From NCBI GenBank assembly GCA_050246915.1, contig JBFWVD010000010.1, positions 25,722-89,721 on the forward strand: a stretch of DNA of 64,000 bases, in the 5' to 3' direction. The number at the start of each line of letters is the position of its first letter. Position 1 is the first letter of the stretch. The translations under genes were made by a program, and so were the position numbers. The stretch is from JBFWVD01 sp050246915. Its GTDB lineage: Bacteria > Actinomycetota > Acidimicrobiia > Acidimicrobiales > Ilumatobacteraceae. The notes beneath the pieces were generated by a model. It worked only from the letters and a program-made list of their open reading frames with translations. It searched no databases and had not been told where the DNA came from. This document shows positions 33,956-42,517 of the stretch, piece by piece.

Positions 33956-35050
33956 TCACTGCGTGTACTTGATCGACTCCAAGCCGCTCATCTGGCGAAG
34001 CACCAGATACTCGGGTCCCTTCAGCGCAGTGCGTTCCCACGGACCGAATCCCATGACGGTACCGTCGCCGCCCAGAGTGGAGGGCACCTGATGGATGCGC
34101 TCGAGTCCTTCCATGACACCTTCTGGGGTGTGCACGGTGGCATAACGCAGGCCCAGCACCGCCAAGGTTGCCATGTCGTACATGCACGCCGTGATCACAT
34201 CGAACGGTCGTGATCCGAACCTCGCCTCATAGCGGTCGAGCATGGCGGCGAACGTCGCGTTCGACTCGTCGATCTGATCGACGTAGGTCCACCCGCTCAT
34301 CTCGCGCTTCTCGTCGGAGTTCTTGTTGTGGAAGTGCATTCCGGCACTGGTGGTGAAGCGCGGTGGATCCCACTCCATCGCGGTCAGCGATCGCGACAGG
34401 TCGAGCAGCACGCCGCCATAGCCGAGATAGGCGAGGGCATCGGGCATCCCTTCGGCGGCCTTGGCCACCTCGGCGCTGAGGTCGGTAGCGACGGGGGAGC
34501 ACTTGATGTCGGCGATGATGGTGATACCGAGGTGCTCACATTGTTCTTCGAACGACTCGAAGAACTCGGCGCCGATCGGTGACCGATCACGGATGACGGC
34601 GACCGTGCGCAGATCGCGTCGCTTCATCGCCCACGCGATCTTGGGGCCGTCGTCGTACAACGAACCGAGCTGATAGTGGAACCCGTATCGGCCCCTTGAT
34701 CGGGTGGTGCCGGGGAAGTTGATGGTTGGTACCCGGCGCGATTCGAACAGTGGCACCACCGCCATGCAGTTGTCGGTGATGCCAGGACCGATGATGACGA
34801 GCACGCCGTCATCCGCGAGCGCAGTCCATGCGTCGGTGACCGCTTTGGCGGTACCGCTGGGCAGACCGAGCCCGGACCGAACCACCAACTCGATCGGACG
34901 ATCCACCTCCCCGTTGGCGACGGCCTCGTCGAAGCGGAACCGGAACACCTGCAACATCCGTTGCTCGGTCGTTGCCTGGTCGGCCATCAGACCCTCGTCG
35001 AGGAAGCCGATTTTGAATGGTGCGGCTGAAGCAGAACCCCTTGCGGCCAT
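33956..35050 (-). CDS. Periplasmic-binding-protein-like (Peripla_BP_6) protein
   Basis: 364 residues with the type I solute-binding fold: FKIGFLDEGLMADQ, VLVIIGPGITDNCMAVVPLFE, VPTINFPGTTRSRGRYGFHYQLGS and DLRTVAVIRDRSPIGAEF. This is the branched-chain amino acid/amide SBP family. No signal peptide or lipobox exists: the ATG is followed by AARGSASAAPFKIG, and a stop lies four codons upstream in frame. No permease or ATPase genes are near. It may be a cytoplasmic ligand sensor. Ends 12 bp before the ars operator, transcribed toward it. Confidence 0.82.
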   Translation of the reverse strand: MAARGSASAAPFKIGFLDEGLMADQATTEQRMLQVFRFRFDEAVANGEVDRPIELVVRSGLGLPSGTAKAVTDAWTALADDGVLVIIGPGITDNCMAVVPLFESRRVPTINFPGTTRSRGRYGFHYQLGSLYDDGPKIAWAMKRRDLRTVAVIRDRSPIGAEFFESFEEQCEHLGITIIADIKCSPVATDLSAEVAKAAEGMPDALAYLGYGGVLLDLSRSLTAMEWDPPRFTTSAGMHFHNKNSDEKREMSGWTYVDQIDESNATFAAMLDRYEARFGSRPFDVITACMYDMATLAVLGLRYATVHTPEGVMEGLERIHQVPSTLGGDGTVMGFGPWERTALKGPEYLVLRQMSGLESIKYTQ

Positions 35051-35105
35051 GAGACCCCCCGATCACGTGTGGCATCGGCGTTGTAGCACAACCTGGTTGG
35101 GTCGG

Positions 35106-36461
35106 TCAGCTGGAGTGCTCATCGGGTGTGTCGGTAGTGCTGGAGACACCAGGAACGACCAGCGAAATGGCCAGTGATCGTTTGCGCTGCCGGGCTTCGC
35201 GAGCTGCGCTGAAGCGATCGAGGCGGCTCATGACCGGCGTGGCGGCGATCCCATGGACGACCACGGACAACAGGATCGTGGCGGCGACGATGGACCAGAC
35301 GCGCTCGACGTGGGGGATGTCGACAGCATTCGATGCGTATGCCACGTAGTAGATCGAACCGATGCCCCGGATGCCGAAGAACGCGATGGCGCGACGCTCG
35401 AGCCGCAAGGTCCGGCCACCAGCGAGTGCCAGCGCGCCGGCCAGCGGACGGGCGATGAACACCGCGCTGAGCGCGATCGCCAACCCGGCAACATCGAGGC
35501 TGTCGAGCAAACCACCCGCCAACGCTCCACCGAGCAGCACCAACAGCGCGACCACGAGCAGCTGCTCGACCTGATCGGCGAACTCGTGGAGAACCCGGTG
35601 ATAGCTGTGGGCGCGTTCGCTCGACCGGATGGTGACCGCAGCGATGAACACCGCGAGGAAGCCGTAGCCGTGCAACAACTCGGCTGCTCCGTACGCCGCC
35701 AACGTGGCAGCGACCGCCACGAAGCCCGATGCCGTCGCCGCCAGATTGGCGTCGTCGCCGTAGCGTCGAGAGAACATCAGCTTCGACAACAACCAGCCGC
35801 TCACATATCCAGCGCCGAGGCCGACGGCGATGCGCAACACGACGTCACCCAAGAACCAGCCGACCAGTGCTTGGCCGGAGAAGTCGTGCATCGACAACGC
35901 CATCGCCGCGTACACGAACGGGAACGCGAGACCATCGTTCAGGCCGGCTTCGCTGGTGAGTGAGAACCTCACCTCATCCTCAGCCCACGGGTCGGCCTCG
36001 GCGCCTGTCGACGGTTCGCCGACCTGCACATCGGCGGCGAGCACCGGATCGGTCGGGGCGAGCGCCGCGCCGATCAACAATGCACTGGCCAACGGCAACC
36101 CCGCGATGAGGCCCGATGCTGCGATGACCGCGATGGTGACGGGCATGCCGATGGCCAACAACCGCCATGTCGTCATCCATGATCGCCAACCCACGGCTCG
36201 ATCGAGCTTGAGGCCAGCCCCCATGAGCGACACCAGTACACCCAACTCGGCGGCCCGCTCGTACCACAGTCCATACCCATCGCGGCCGGGCTCGAAGCTG
36301 ATCGGCGACGACAACGCCTCGGCCAACGTGAACGCGCCGGCCCCGACTGCGATGAGGACGATCGGGAGCGAGAGCGGGCGCTTCTCGAGCCGTGGGGGCA
36401 GCCAGGCGGCAAGCAAGGCGACTACGCCCGCGACGAACAGCACGATCTCGTAGCGATCCAT
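35106..36461 (-). CDS. CPA1-type cation:proton antiporter
   Basis: 451 residues, about 12 helices. LAPTDPVLAADVQVG and TSEAGLNDGLAFPFVYAAMA are the ion-binding ND/TDP segments of Na+(K+)/H+ antiporters, and FFGIRGIGSIYYVAYA is a conserved late helix. Exchanges monovalent cations for protons, for pH or salt homeostasis. No C-terminal TrkA/RCK domain. ATG 36461 (MDRYEIVLFVAGV) chosen. Probably monocistronic, 53 bp downstream of the DUF445 gene on the same strand. Confidence 0.9.
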   Translation of the reverse strand: MDRYEIVLFVAGVVALLAAWLPPRLEKRPLSLPIVLIAVGAGAFTLAEALSSPISFEPGRDGYGLWYERAAELGVLVSLMGAGLKLDRAVGWRSWMTTWRLLAIGMPVTIAVIAASGLIAGLPLASALLIGAALAPTDPVLAADVQVGEPSTGAEADPWAEDEVRFSLTSEAGLNDGLAFPFVYAAMALSMHDFSGQALVGWFLGDVVLRIAVGLGAGYVSGWLLSKLMFSRRYGDDANLAATASGFVAVAATLAAYGAAELLHGYGFLAVFIAAVTIRSSERAHSYHRVLHEFADQVEQLLVVALLVLLGGALAGGLLDSLDVAGLAIALSAVFIARPLAGALALAGGRTLRLERRAIAFFGIRGIGSIYYVAYASNAVDIPHVERVWSIVAATILLSVVVHGIAATPVMSRLDRFSAAREARQRKRSLAISLVVPGVSSTTDTPDEHSS

Positions 36462-36514
36462 GCATGCGCCTACCCGCGATCGTGCGCAATCAACCAGCCA
36501 TCGCTCTTCGTTCG

Positions 36515-37753
36515 TCAGAGCACCGCGGTGCTCACTGCGTGGATGACCAGCCCGGCCAGTCCCCCGACCACGGTGCCGTTGATGCGGATGAACTGCAGAT
36601 CCCGACCAACCTGCAGTTCGATGCGTCGACTGGTCGATTCGGGGTCCCACTTGGCGATGGTCGACTCGATGAGCGCCGTCACCTCATGGCGATAGTTGTC
36701 GACGAAGTAGCCCACGAGGCGTTCGATGTTGCCCTCGATACGCGCTTGCAGCTCTGGTTCATCGCGCAAGCGAGCGCCGAGGCGGCCGAGCGTCGTGGCG
36801 GTCCGCGTCCGCAGTTCGCTGCCCGGTCGCCCGGACGCGTCGACCAGTCGGGCCTTGGCATCGTCGAACACCGCTCCGAGCCAGGAGCGCATCTCGGGGT
36901 AGGCGAGCAGTTCCGCTTTCAGCGCTTCGCCCTTGGCTCGTAGCGCATCGTCTGTGCGGAGCCGTTCGGCGAACTCGGTGAGGCGTCGCTCGAACGATTG
37001 CCGGAACTCATGGTCGGGGTCGGCCTGCACCTCGGCCAGGAACCGCTCCACGCCGTCGTAGAGCTTGGCGAAGACCCGGTTGTCAATTGAAGTTGGCACC
37101 CACCACGGCGACTCCTGTTCGACACGGGCGCGCAGGGTTGCCTTGTTGTCGGCGAGGAATCCCCGGGAGCCCTTCAAGACCGCGTCGAACAAGCGATGGT
37201 GCTGATCGCCCTCGACGCCGAGCTCGATCGCCCGGCCGGCGATGGGGGCGACCGGCGTGTCCCGGATGCGCTGTTCGACGGCGCGCTCCACGCCGGTGCG
37301 CACCTCGGAGTCGTCGAGGACCTTGAGCGCGGTGTGCACGACGTCGGCTACCGCGTCTGCGGCGCGGGCGGCGTTGGCCGGTTCGGCCAGCCAGGTACCC
37401 AGCCGCGCGCCGATGCGAGCGCCGTGCAGTCGCTCACCGATGACCGACGCCGAGAGGAAGTTGCCCTCCACGAACTCGCCGAGCGATCGGGCGATCTGAT
37501 CCTTGCGCTTGGGGATGATGGCGGTGTGGGGAATGGGGATGGCGAGCGGATGGCGGAACAGTGCCGTGACGGCGAACCAATCGGCCAGTGCCCCCACCAT
37601 GGCTGCCTCGGCGAACGCCTCGAGATAGCCCCACCACGACGGATCGGAGTGCTGTGAGCGCGCGACGGCGAACAACACCGCTGCGGCGACGAGGAGCATG
37701 GTGGCGAACCGCTTCATGCGACGTAGCTCGGTCGCGCTGGTGACGTCGTCCAT
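36515..37753 (-). CDS. DUF445 family membrane-associated protein
   Basis: 412 residues. N-terminal hydrophobic MLLVAAAVLFAVARS, FAEAAMVGALADWFAVTALFRHPLAIPIPHTAIIP (core ADWFAVTALFRHP), which is the DUF445/YjiN hallmark, long helical middle, and a C-terminal membrane helix INGTVVGGLAGLVIHAV. Function unestablished. It includes a one-mismatch copy of the dispersed palindrome at 37082-37097, coding P-T-S-I-D. Divergent from the LLM gene. Confidence 0.88.
   Translation of the reverse strand: MDDVTSATELRRMKRFATMLLVAAAVLFAVARSQHSDPSWWGYLEAFAEAAMVGALADWFAVTALFRHPLAIPIPHTAIIPKRKDQIARSLGEFVEGNFLSASVIGERLHGARIGARLGTWLAEPANAARAADAVADVVHTALKVLDDSEVRTGVERAVEQRIRDTPVAPIAGRAIELGVEGDQHHRLFDAVLKGSRGFLADNKATLRARVEQESPWWVPTSIDNRVFAKLYDGVERFLAEVQADPDHEFRQSFERRLTEFAERLRTDDALRAKGEALKAELLAYPEMRSWLGAVFDDAKARLVDASGRPGSELRTRTATTLGRLGARLRDEPELQARIEGNIERLVGYFVDNYRHEVTALIESTIAKWDPESTSRRIELQVGRDLQFIRINGTVVGGLAGLVIHAVSTAVL
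37082..37097. repeat. Dispersed palindrome near-copy
   Basis: GTCAATTGAAGTTGGC: one mismatch to GTCAA-N6-TTGAC; with flanks TGTCAATT-GA-AGTTGGCA. Lies in DUF445 coding P-T-S-I-D. Confidence 0.6.
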
Positions 37754-37910
37754 CGTGGGTCCACCCTAGGGCCGGTGTTGCGGTGGTCCTCGGGCGGTGA
37801 ACGGCTTGCTGACAGGCTGTTAGCGTGCCGACGTTCGGTCGAGCAGCGCACGGGGGTGCCTGCAAGGGACGTCCGCGAGGACGAACTCGAGCCGAAAAGG
37901 GGGAGCGAAC

Positions 37911-39062
37911 GTGGAACTCGGCATCTTCATCCAGGCGCCTGTCCTGGCCCACAACCGCAAAGGCGATCCTGACTACGAGCGCCGAAAGGTGATGCAGGAC
38001 CTCGAGGTCGCGATCGCCGCTGACAAGGCGGGGTTCAAGTACGTGCTCGCCACCGAGCACCACTTCCTCGATGAGTACAGCCATCTGTCGGCCAACGACG
38101 TGATCCTCAGCTATTTGGCCCACGCCACCGAGCGGATCCACTTGGTGTCTGCGATCTTCAATCCATTGCCGAACGTGATCCATCCGGCCAAGCTGGCCGA
38201 GACCGTGGCCATGTTGGACCTTGTGTCCGGCGGACGATTCGAGTTCGGCACCGGACGCGGCGCCGGCAGCCATGAGATCCTCGGGTTCCTTCCTGGCATG
38301 AGCGATCTCACTGGCACACGGGAGATCTGGGAGGACGTCATCGCCGAGTTCCCCAAGATGTGGCTCAACGACGTCTACCCCGGCTACGACGGCAAGTTCT
38401 GGTCGCTCCCGCCGCGCAAGATCCTGCCCAAGCCGTTCGGGAACTCCCATCCGCCCATGTGGTACGCCTGCGGCAACACGACGAGCTACGAGATGGCGGC
38501 CCGGCGTGGCCTCGGGGTGCTCGGGTTCTCGGTCGGATCGTTCGACGACATGGCCCCGGTGATCAAGAACTACAAGGGCAACATCGGCAACGCCGAGCCG
38601 GTTGGGGCCTTCGTGAACGACAACATCTTGGTGACGGTGAACTGCTTCGTGTCCGAGGACCCAGCCAAGGCCGTCGCCCAGTTCTGTGAGCCCGATCAGT
38701 CCTACTTCCTGTCGAACGTGTTCCGCTATCACGACACGTTCCCCCACCCCGAGACCATCCCGTACTGGCCAGAGCTGGTGCCCACCATGACCCCCGACAT
38801 GGTCGGCTACGCGCAAGCGGGCGGCACGGTGATCGGCGATCCCGATCACGCCATCGAGCAACTGAAGCGTTGGGAGTCGGCCGGAGCCGATCAGGTCATC
38901 ATCCCGTGCGGCGTTGCCAAGCACGAGGACACGCTCGAGATGATCCGGCTCATGGGCGAGCACGTGATTCCCAAGATCGACAAAGACCCTGTGCACCGCA
39001 CGACGCACATGCGCAACAGCGTGACCGTGCGGGCCGAGACCGATGGAGTAGCAGCGCGATGA
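37911..39062 (+). CDS. LLM-class flavin-dependent monooxygenase
   Basis: 383 residues. ELGIFIQAPVL, KYVLATEHHFLDEYSHLS, NVIHPAKLAETVAMLDLVSGGRFEFGTGRG are the luciferase-like TIM-barrel hallmarks, in the long-form (bacterial luciferase alpha-like) branch. GTG 37911 with a strong AAAAGGGGGAG ribosome site. Its TGA overlaps the start of the cyclase-family gene (ATGA), so oxygenation followed by hydrolysis is a likely pair. Substrate unknown. Confidence 0.92.
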   Translation: MELGIFIQAPVLAHNRKGDPDYERRKVMQDLEVAIAADKAGFKYVLATEHHFLDEYSHLSANDVILSYLAHATERIHLVSAIFNPLPNVIHPAKLAETVAMLDLVSGGRFEFGTGRGAGSHEILGFLPGMSDLTGTREIWEDVIAEFPKMWLNDVYPGYDGKFWSLPPRKILPKPFGNSHPPMWYACGNTTSYEMAARRGLGVLGFSVGSFDDMAPVIKNYKGNIGNAEPVGAFVNDNILVTVNCFVSEDPAKAVAQFCEPDQSYFLSNVFRYHDTFPHPETIPYWPELVPTMTPDMVGYAQAGGTVIGDPDHAIEQLKRWESAGADQVIIPCGVAKHEDTLEMIRLMGEHVIPKIDKDPVHRTTHMRNSVTVRAETDGVAAR

Positions 39063-39979
39063 CCGATCAGCACACGAGCGCGGCGTGGTCGCCTGGCAGC
39101 GACAGCAACTGGGGTCGTTGGGGCGCAGAGGACGAGCGAGGAACGCTCAACCTGTTGACGCCGGAGATCGTGCGGGCCGCCGCCGGGTCGATCCGCTCGG
39201 GCAAGGTGTACAGCCTCGGCTTGCCGGTGCAGTCGACCGGTGTGCCGCTCGTGCCCTATCGAGGTGTGCCGATGCGGCTCACCTTGGTGAACCAGGCTGA
39301 CACCGGCATCTACGACGACTTCGGCGCCGTCGATGTCGGCGCCAACGAGGATGTGTTGGTGTTGGCGTCGCACAACGAGACGCACATGGACGCGTTGTGC
39401 CATGTCCATCATCACGACACGCTCTACAACGGATTCTCCAACGCCACCATGAAGACGCACACCGGCGCGGGACGATGTGGCATCGACAAGACCCCGTGGG
39501 TGGTCGGCCGGGCCGTGCTGCTGGACGTTGCCGGCTATCACGGCGTGGACTGCCTCGAGGTGCCGCACATCATCACCGCTGATGAGTTGTCGGCGGTCGC
39601 CGCCGCTCAGGGCGTCGAGTTGCGGGCCGGGGACATCTTGTTGATCCGAACCGGATGGGTTGGGGCGTTCATGGCGAACCCATCCGGAGACATCGGTGGG
39701 CAGCCGGGCATCGGGGTGGATGCGTGCAAGCTCATCGCGTCGTTGGATCTCGCCGCAGTGGGTGCCGACAACAGCGCGGTCGAAGCGATCCCGTTCGACA
39801 ACAACGAGTTCCTCACGGTGCACATCGAGCTGTTGGTCAAGCGCGGCTTGCCGTTGCTCGAGCATCTCGTGCTCGACGAGATGGCGGCCGACAAGGCCTA
39901 CGAGACATTCCTCGTGGTCGCGCCGCTGCCGATCACCGGCGGGACCGGTTCGCCGATCAACCCGATCGCCATCGCCTGA
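39059..39979 (+). CDS. Cyclase-family metal hydrolase
   Basis: 306 residues of the kynurenine-formamidase-like cyclase superfamily. The metal motif HNETHMDALCH (HxxxHxDxxxH) is near residue 110; WGAEDERGTLNLLTPE and ILLIRTGWVGAF also fit. Hydrolyses amide, ester or lactone bonds. ATG 39059 overlaps the LLM stop. Translational coupling indicates a joint step. Convergent with the DinB gene. Confidence 0.9.
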   Translation: MTDQHTSAAWSPGSDSNWGRWGAEDERGTLNLLTPEIVRAAAGSIRSGKVYSLGLPVQSTGVPLVPYRGVPMRLTLVNQADTGIYDDFGAVDVGANEDVLVLASHNETHMDALCHVHHHDTLYNGFSNATMKTHTGAGRCGIDKTPWVVGRAVLLDVAGYHGVDCLEVPHIITADELSAVAAAQGVELRAGDILLIRTGWVGAFMANPSGDIGGQPGIGVDACKLIASLDLAAVGADNSAVEAIPFDNNEFLTVHIELLVKRGLPLLEHLVLDEMAADKAYETFLVVAPLPITGGTGSPINPIAIA

Positions 39980-39989
39980 GCGATCGAGT

Positions 39990-40505
39990 TCACCTGGCCA
40001 ACAACCGCTCGATGTCGCCGCGATGGTGGACGGCTTCGTGTACCGCGCTGCGTGAGACCAGCCGAGCGTCGTGGCGGACGGGTGGTGCCGGTGATGGCTG
40101 CTCGAACAAGACCGGTCGGTCGAGATCGGCCGCGCTCAGGGTCGAGAGGAGCTCGGTCAGTCGGTCGACGCGGCGTTCGAACTGGCCCAGCAACTCGTCG
40201 CGGTCGGCGGCGCGTAGGTTGGCGGCAGCGACGAACTCGTCCGGGTCGACGTTGGCGATCGACGGCGTGTCCTCGGCGATCGCTCGCTCGATGACGAAGC
40301 GATGGAACGCCATAAGGTCTCGGAGATGTCCGAGGTACTCGATGACCGACCACGTACCCGGTCGCGGCTGTGCACGCAAGGCACCGTCGTCGGCCGAGCG
40401 CACGAGCGTACCGATCTGAGAGGCCAGTGATGTCAATGCAGCTTGCACGTCGGCGTTGGACATCCAGCGGCCGTCGTAGCGGCATTCGGCACAGTGATCT
40501 TCCAT
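39990..40505 (-). CDS. DinB-family protein
   Basis: 171 residues. Four-helix bundle of DinB/mycothiol-dependent type: TWSVIEYLGHLRDLMAFHRFVIERAI and AVHEAVHHRGDIERLL provide the His triad used for metal. The N-terminus has a CAEC pair (EDHCAECRYDG). Such proteins are thiol-dependent transferases or isomerases. ATG 40505 lies eight bases after the aldolase stop, so it ends the operon of hydroxyacid dehydrogenase, aldolase and DinB. Confidence 0.82.
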   Translation of the reverse strand: MEDHCAECRYDGRWMSNADVQAALTSLASQIGTLVRSADDGALRAQPRPGTWSVIEYLGHLRDLMAFHRFVIERAIAEDTPSIANVDPDEFVAAANLRAADRDELLGQFERRVDRLTELLSTLSAADLDRPVLFEQPSPAPPVRHDARLVSRSAVHEAVHHRGDIERLLAR

Positions 40506-40512
40506 GTCGGTC

Positions 40513-41271
40513 TCACGTTCCTCGAGCAGTTCGGAGCTGGCCTCGGGCATACGAGCGCAGCATCGCGGCGTCGCTCCCGATGGTGATCATGCGGTACCCG
40601 GCCTCCGCGTATTGCTTGGCTTGTTCGCCAGATCCGGAGTGCACGGCGGTGATGAGTCCGCGGGCGTCGCACGCCGATCGCACGCGTTCCATGGCCTCGG
40701 CGTGAGGACCGGGGATCGGTGCGAGGCGTGGCGAGAGCCCCATGCTCATGGCCAGATCGGCCGGCCCGATGTACACGCCGTCGATACCAGGTGTCGCGCA
40801 GATCTCGTCGATGTTGTCGACTGCTTCGACCGTCTCGATCTGCACCAGGCACGTGACCGAACGGTTGGCCGCCACCGGATCGGCGCCGAGCACCAACTCG
40901 GCGCGGATCGGCCCGAGGCTGCGTTGACCGAGCGGTGGATAGCGGCAATGAGCGACCGCGTCGGCGGCTTCGCGAGCGTTGTTGACCATGGGGACGATGA
41001 CGGCTTCGGCGCCGCAGTCGAGGGCGCGCTCGATCCACCAGCCGCTGGCGATGGGCACGCGGATGACCGTGGCCACCGGGTAGCGACCGATGCCCTGGAG
41101 CATGGGCACGATCGATTCGGCACCGGCGATGCCGTGTTGGCAGTCGATGCCGACGTAGTCGAAGCCTTCGCTGGCCAGGAACTCGGCGGCCATCGCTGAC
41201 CCCATCGAGCACCAAGCGCCCATGGCCACGCCACCGGCAGCCCACACGGTTCGGAGTCGGGACTCGGCCAT
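40513..41271 (-). CDS. HpcH/HpaI-type class II aldolase
   Basis: 252 residues. GAWCSMGSAMAAEFLASEGFDYVGIDCQHG, shown by core EFLASEGFDYVGIDCQHG, then VQIETVEAVDNIDEI and GIDGVYIGPADLAMSMG carry the metal ligands Glu and Asp of 2-keto-acid aldolases (HpcH, GarL, RhmA). Cleaves 4-hydroxy-2-oxo acids to pyruvate plus an aldehyde. Its start overlaps the dehydrogenase stop by one base (TGATG). Confidence 0.92.
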   Translation of the reverse strand: MAESRLRTVWAAGGVAMGAWCSMGSAMAAEFLASEGFDYVGIDCQHGIAGAESIVPMLQGIGRYPVATVIRVPIASGWWIERALDCGAEAVIVPMVNNAREAADAVAHCRYPPLGQRSLGPIRAELVLGADPVAANRSVTCLVQIETVEAVDNIDEICATPGIDGVYIGPADLAMSMGLSPRLAPIPGPHAEAMERVRSACDARGLITAVHSGSGEQAKQYAEAGYRMITIGSDAAMLRSYARGQLRTARGT

Positions 41272-42299
41272 CAGTTGTTCGCCGTTCGATCGGCTCTGTG
41301 TGTACTGGCATGGCGGTTGACGACGTCCCGATTGATGACGGTGCGGTTGACGACGGTGCTCGGGATGCGCCCCGACAACACTTCGGCCGCGATCTCGACA
41401 ACCCGTCGGCGCAAGTTCAGCTCGGATTGGTCGGAGTAGTACGCGCTGTGCGCCGAGCCGATGACGTTGGGCACCGCGAGTAGCGGGTTGTCGGGTTTGA
41501 CCGGCTCGGATTCCCACACGTCGAGGCCGGCGCCGGCAATGACGCCCGAGGTGATGGCGTCGAGGAGTGCTGCCTCGTCGATGATCCCGCCACGCGACGT
41601 GGAGATGATGTAGGCACTGGGTTTCATCCGAGCCAATTGCGCGGCACCGATGAGTCCGTGGGTGTCGGGCGCGAGCGGGGCGTGTACCGACACGTAGTCG
41701 GCGATGGCGAGCAAGTCGTCGAGGGCGAGCAGCTCGACGTCGGGGCTGTTGGCGACGAACGGGTCGTGGGCGACGATGCGCAGACCGAACGGCCTGGCCC
41801 GCTCGGCCACCGCACGGGCCAGACGTCCCCAGCCGATGAGGCCGAGCACCTCGCCGCGCAACGGACCCATGGGCGCCAGCGCGGGCCGCTCGTCGGTCTG
41901 GATGCCGAGGTGTTGGGCAACGATGCGCCGATTGAGCCCGAGCAGCAACGCCATGGTGTGGTTGGCGACTTCGTCGACGCAGTAGTCGGGGACGTTGCAC
42001 ACCATGACGCCGTGTGCAGTTGCGGCGTCGAGATCGACGTTGTCGACGCCGACGCCGTAGCGCACGATCACCCGAAGGTGGGGGAGAGAGCCGAGCAGCT
42101 CGCTGGTGACTTTGTAGCCGGTGCACAGCAGGGCCTCGGCGGCGGCGGCGACGGCGATGACCTCGGTATCGGTCTTGCACCGTTGCGCGACGGCGGTGAT
42201 GCCGAGCGCCTCGAACGCGGCGGATTCGACGTCGAATCGACGCCCGAGCGGATCGACGTGGACGACCCGGGGTGCGGCGAAGGTGTCGTGCACACTCAT
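41271..42299 (-). CDS. D-2-hydroxyacid dehydrogenase (PGDH/CtBP-like)
   Basis: 342 residues. NAD loop GLIGWGRLARAV near 150, catalytic Arg in STSRGGIIDE, Glu in the following helix region, and His in GSAHSAYYSDQ. Reduces or oxidises a 2-hydroxy/2-oxo acid. The C-terminal tail has three imperfect VVNR units (TVVNR-TVINR-DVVNR) encoded by 15-bp repeats at 41313-41357. First gene of the operon with aldolase and DinB; divergent from the amidase. Confidence 0.9.
   Translation of the reverse strand: MSVHDTFAAPRVVHVDPLGRRFDVESAAFEALGITAVAQRCKTDTEVIAVAAAAEALLCTGYKVTSELLGSLPHLRVIVRYGVGVDNVDLDAATAHGVMVCNVPDYCVDEVANHTMALLLGLNRRIVAQHLGIQTDERPALAPMGPLRGEVLGLIGWGRLARAVAERARPFGLRIVAHDPFVANSPDVELLALDDLLAIADYVSVHAPLAPDTHGLIGAAQLARMKPSAYIISTSRGGIIDEAALLDAITSGVIAGAGLDVWESEPVKPDNPLLAVPNVIGSAHSAYYSDQSELNLRRRVVEIAAEVLSGRIPSTVVNRTVINRDVVNRHASTHRADRTANN
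41313..41357. repeat. Three imperfect 15-bp tandem repeats
   Basis: Units beginning GCGGTTGACGACG, CCGATTGATGACG and GCGGTTGACGACG encode VVNR/VINR/VVNR at the C-terminus of the D-2-hydroxyacid dehydrogenase. Looks like a local duplication. Confidence 0.7.
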
Positions 42300-42433
42300 C
42301 GGCGCGACCTCGATGTGGTGTCGGTGTCCATGCGGTCCCCTCGTATCGCTGGCGTCATGTGGCGCGGAAGCCATGCATGCTCCGGTCATCGTACGAGGCG
42401 GCGCGGACCAAGTTTGCATGAACGATGTTGACC

Positions 42434-42463
42434 TTGACGTCGTTGTCCGTTCGGTCATACGGT
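42434..42463 (+). promoter_or_regulatory. Candidate promoter for amidase
   Basis: TTGACG at 42434-42439 and TACGGT at 42458-42463 with an 18-base spacer, 55 bp upstream of the amidase start. Fits a sigma-70-type TTGACA/TAnnnT promoter; not tested. Confidence 0.35.
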
Positions 42464-42517
42464 CGCACCACGGTGTGCGCCTTCGGTGGTAGGCGCATCG
42501 GAGGTTCGGGGGAACCG

